7,118 nucleotides of DNA from Gammaproteobacteria bacterium (GTDB taxonomy: Bacteria; Pseudomonadota; Gammaproteobacteria; Immundisolibacterales; Immundisolibacteraceae): assembly GCA_003645395.1 (NCBI GenBank), contig QNFC01000086.1, positions 1 through 7,118 of the forward strand, written 5' to 3'. Position 1 is the stretch's first letter; the number at the start of each line of letters is the position of its first letter. The notes beneath the pieces are model-generated. The model was not told where the DNA came from. It made no database searches and saw only the letters and a program-made list of their open reading frames with translations. Both the position numbers and the translations under genes were made by a program. Positions 5,862-7,118 of this stretch are shown piece by piece.

Positions 5862-7118
5862 TTAAAGCATTAAATCTATGATTTTAGACTTAGCATCAAT
5901 GTAGGCTAATGCGTATCTTCTTACATTCCTAACAAGCATAGCCCCATAAGGCTGAAGAGAGGTTACTTCTGCCATTAATCGTAAAGAGTTTCCTGTGCCC
6001 TTTTCAAAAGTACCAGGGTAATCTGTTAGCTCAGTGCTCTCAATGCCGTCTAACACCACCATCCATTCAGCAGAGCCAGGACCGTAAGCCACACCTACTT
6101 TCATAACCTGTCCTGTTATAAAATCACCGTCGTTAGCTGATAAAGAAGTAGCGCCTTCTGCTCTAGATTCTAACTTATAGCCATCTTCCATCATTATGAC
6201 TGAACCCGCAGAACGTCTATCATCTGTGTTTATTATGCTAAAGTCTTTAGTCCCTGCTTCTTCTCCTGAGAACATAAAAACGCACTCGGCGTAGTAGGAT
6301 CCATTCGCATCATAGTGGTTAGTAACATCAAACTGTATCTGTGTACGAGGGGCTGCAACTGCACTCCCATTGGTATAGACAGGGGCAGCGCCTCTGACTG
6401 CGCCTATTGTCTTAGCAGAATGCATCTCTACTTGTTTTACAATAATACTCCCCAGTTCTAGGGCATCTGCTACACCGCCTAAGTTATAACGACAGGGGTA
6501 AATTCTATTCCTAAACTGTTCTTCAGCGCCTGACCTGGGGTAGTCTAGATAGATAACCCAATCGGGTCCAGCATCTATAACTTCAAAGTTATCGATACCC
6601 GCGGTTACTAGTACTATCGCACCTGTCTCAAGGTTAATGGATACAGCAGGGGCAGTTCCTGTAACAGTGCCCTGCATCTGAATGCCCATTAAATTCGTAG
6701 CGCTAACTTGTTTCTCTACAGTGACTTTTAAGGTGAGATTAGCACCTGCTATAGCTGTTATATAGTGGGAACGCTCTAGTGTAGAAGTAGTAGAGTCATC
6801 TGTCAGTAGAGAAGCTGTATTGGGTAATCCAGATAAGCCTACTTGATCATAAGTAGCTGTAGCTCCCGTAGAGGATATCCATTGAGAGAGGTCTGAACTG
6901 TAGGTCATCTCGTTATTTAAGGCAGTTCCTGCATAGAGAAAAGGTGCTATGGCAAGCTCAGCACCTACAGCTTCAACAAGAACATTATCAACTACAGTAT
7001 TACCATTTTCATTAGAGTAATACGCAGTACGCATAGCTCCAGTAGTCTTTAAATAAGTCCCTGGATTACGAGAAGAAGCTCCCGTTACATCTTGTAAGAA
7101 AAACTTTATAGTCTCTGA
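5862..7118 (-). CDS. Phage structural protein with carbohydrate-binding-like and LamG-like modules (C-terminal 418 aa; 5' end outside window)
   Basis: The frame is open from the stop TAA (5864-5862) to the right edge. It includes 28 codons before the first ATG at 7034, so the true start lies outside and the ATG-7034 reading is a truncation. The extra residues fit the protein: A-S-S-R-N-P-G-T-Y (14-22) before TTGAMRTA (25-32) matches the R-A-S-x-x-T-Y...G-x-x-x-x-A opening seen in many phage and prophage proteins. Residues about 67-235 resemble the carbohydrate-binding-like module that follows it: MTYSSDLSQW (71-80), TATYDQVGLSGLPNTASLL (87-105), LETGA (163-167), ending in a LGSIIVKQVEMHS segment (222-234). 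Residues about 245-415 look like a LamG/concanavalin sandwich: GSYYAECVFMF (273-283), then a closing VRNVRRYALAYIDA segment (396-409). Likely role: glycan binding on the virion surface. Its order just before two fibre-like genes supports this. Ligand unknown. Confidence 0.82.
   Translation of the reverse strand, partial: SETIKFFLQDVTGASSRNPGTYLKTTGAMRTAYYSNENGNTVVDNVLVEAVGAELAIAPFLYAGTALNNEMTYSSDLSQWISSTGATATYDQVGLSGLPNTASLLTDDSTTSTLERSHYITAIAGANLTLKVTVEKQVSATNLMGIQMQGTVTGTAPAVSINLETGAIVLVTAGIDNFEVIDAGPDWVIYLDYPRSGAEEQFRNRIYPCRYNLGGVADALELGSIIVKQVEMHSAKTIGAVRGAAPVYTNGSAVAAPRTQIQFDVTNHYDANGSYYAECVFMFSGEEAGTKDFSIINTDDRRSAGSVIMMEDGYKLESRAEGATSLSANDGDFITGQVMKVGVAYGPGSAEWMVVLDGIESTELTDYPGTFEKGTGNSLRLMAEVTSLQPYGAMLVRNVRRYALAYIDAKSKIIDLML

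Noticed and set aside
1..7118. Polysaccharide-degrading tail spike, S74 chaperone end, tRNA, integrase, insertion sequence or defence genes
   Set aside because: No catalytic motif, S74-type C-terminus in the complete genes, tRNA-like fold, inverted repeats or transposase-like frame could be seen in either strand.

Overview
The window is almost entirely coding, and every real gene lies on the minus strand. Four consecutive genes, read from 7118 down to 1, encode large, acidic, nearly cysteine-free, repeat-rich proteins. They carry the building blocks typical of tail-fibre, tail-spike and other receptor-binding virion proteins of tailed bacteriophages (Caudoviricetes). The window is therefore best read as the adsorption part of the structural module of a phage or prophage. 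No integrase, replication, lysis, tRNA or host gene is present, so neither the host nor the phage genus can be named. Base composition looks moderate and slightly AT-leaning by eye; it was not counted.

Layout in transcription order: (1) 7118-5862, the C-terminal 418 residues of a protein with a carbohydrate-binding-like module followed by a LamG/concanavalin-like module. Its reading frame is open to the window edge, so its true start lies outside. (2) 5842-4199, a complete 547-residue protein built mainly from five diverged repeats of about 60-73 residues with a W-I-G-P-x-N-V-x-V-G-x-G-G-x-Y core. (3) 4198-1856, a complete 780-residue fibre with an N-terminal virion-type module, a shaft of FPPxxHxH repeats, and a C-terminal LamG-like domain. 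(4) 1856-1, the N-terminal 618 residues of another fibre-like protein with three D-x-H-H-x-x-[LV]-H motifs; it runs off the left edge.

The genes are packed with a 19-base gap, a directly abutting TAA/ATG, and a one-base TGATG overlap. Each internal start has a Shine-Dalgarno core (AGGA or GAGG) 8-9 bases upstream. No promoter or terminator is visible, so this looks like part of one late-gene operon with translational coupling. Genes 2, 3 and 4 share modules with one another (G-[EQ]-L-x-V-N...W-[IV]-G, L-x-K-x-S-T-x-x-D-Y-x-x-E-W, D-x-H-H-x-x-x-H). This points to duplication and module shuffling within the cluster.

No clearly new enzymatic or defence system is visible. The strongest candidate for something undescribed is the five-fold WIGP-type repeat architecture of the 547-residue protein. 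The next is the distribution of histidine (HxH, DxHH) motifs, possible metal sites of a trimeric shaft, across two adjacent fibre genes.
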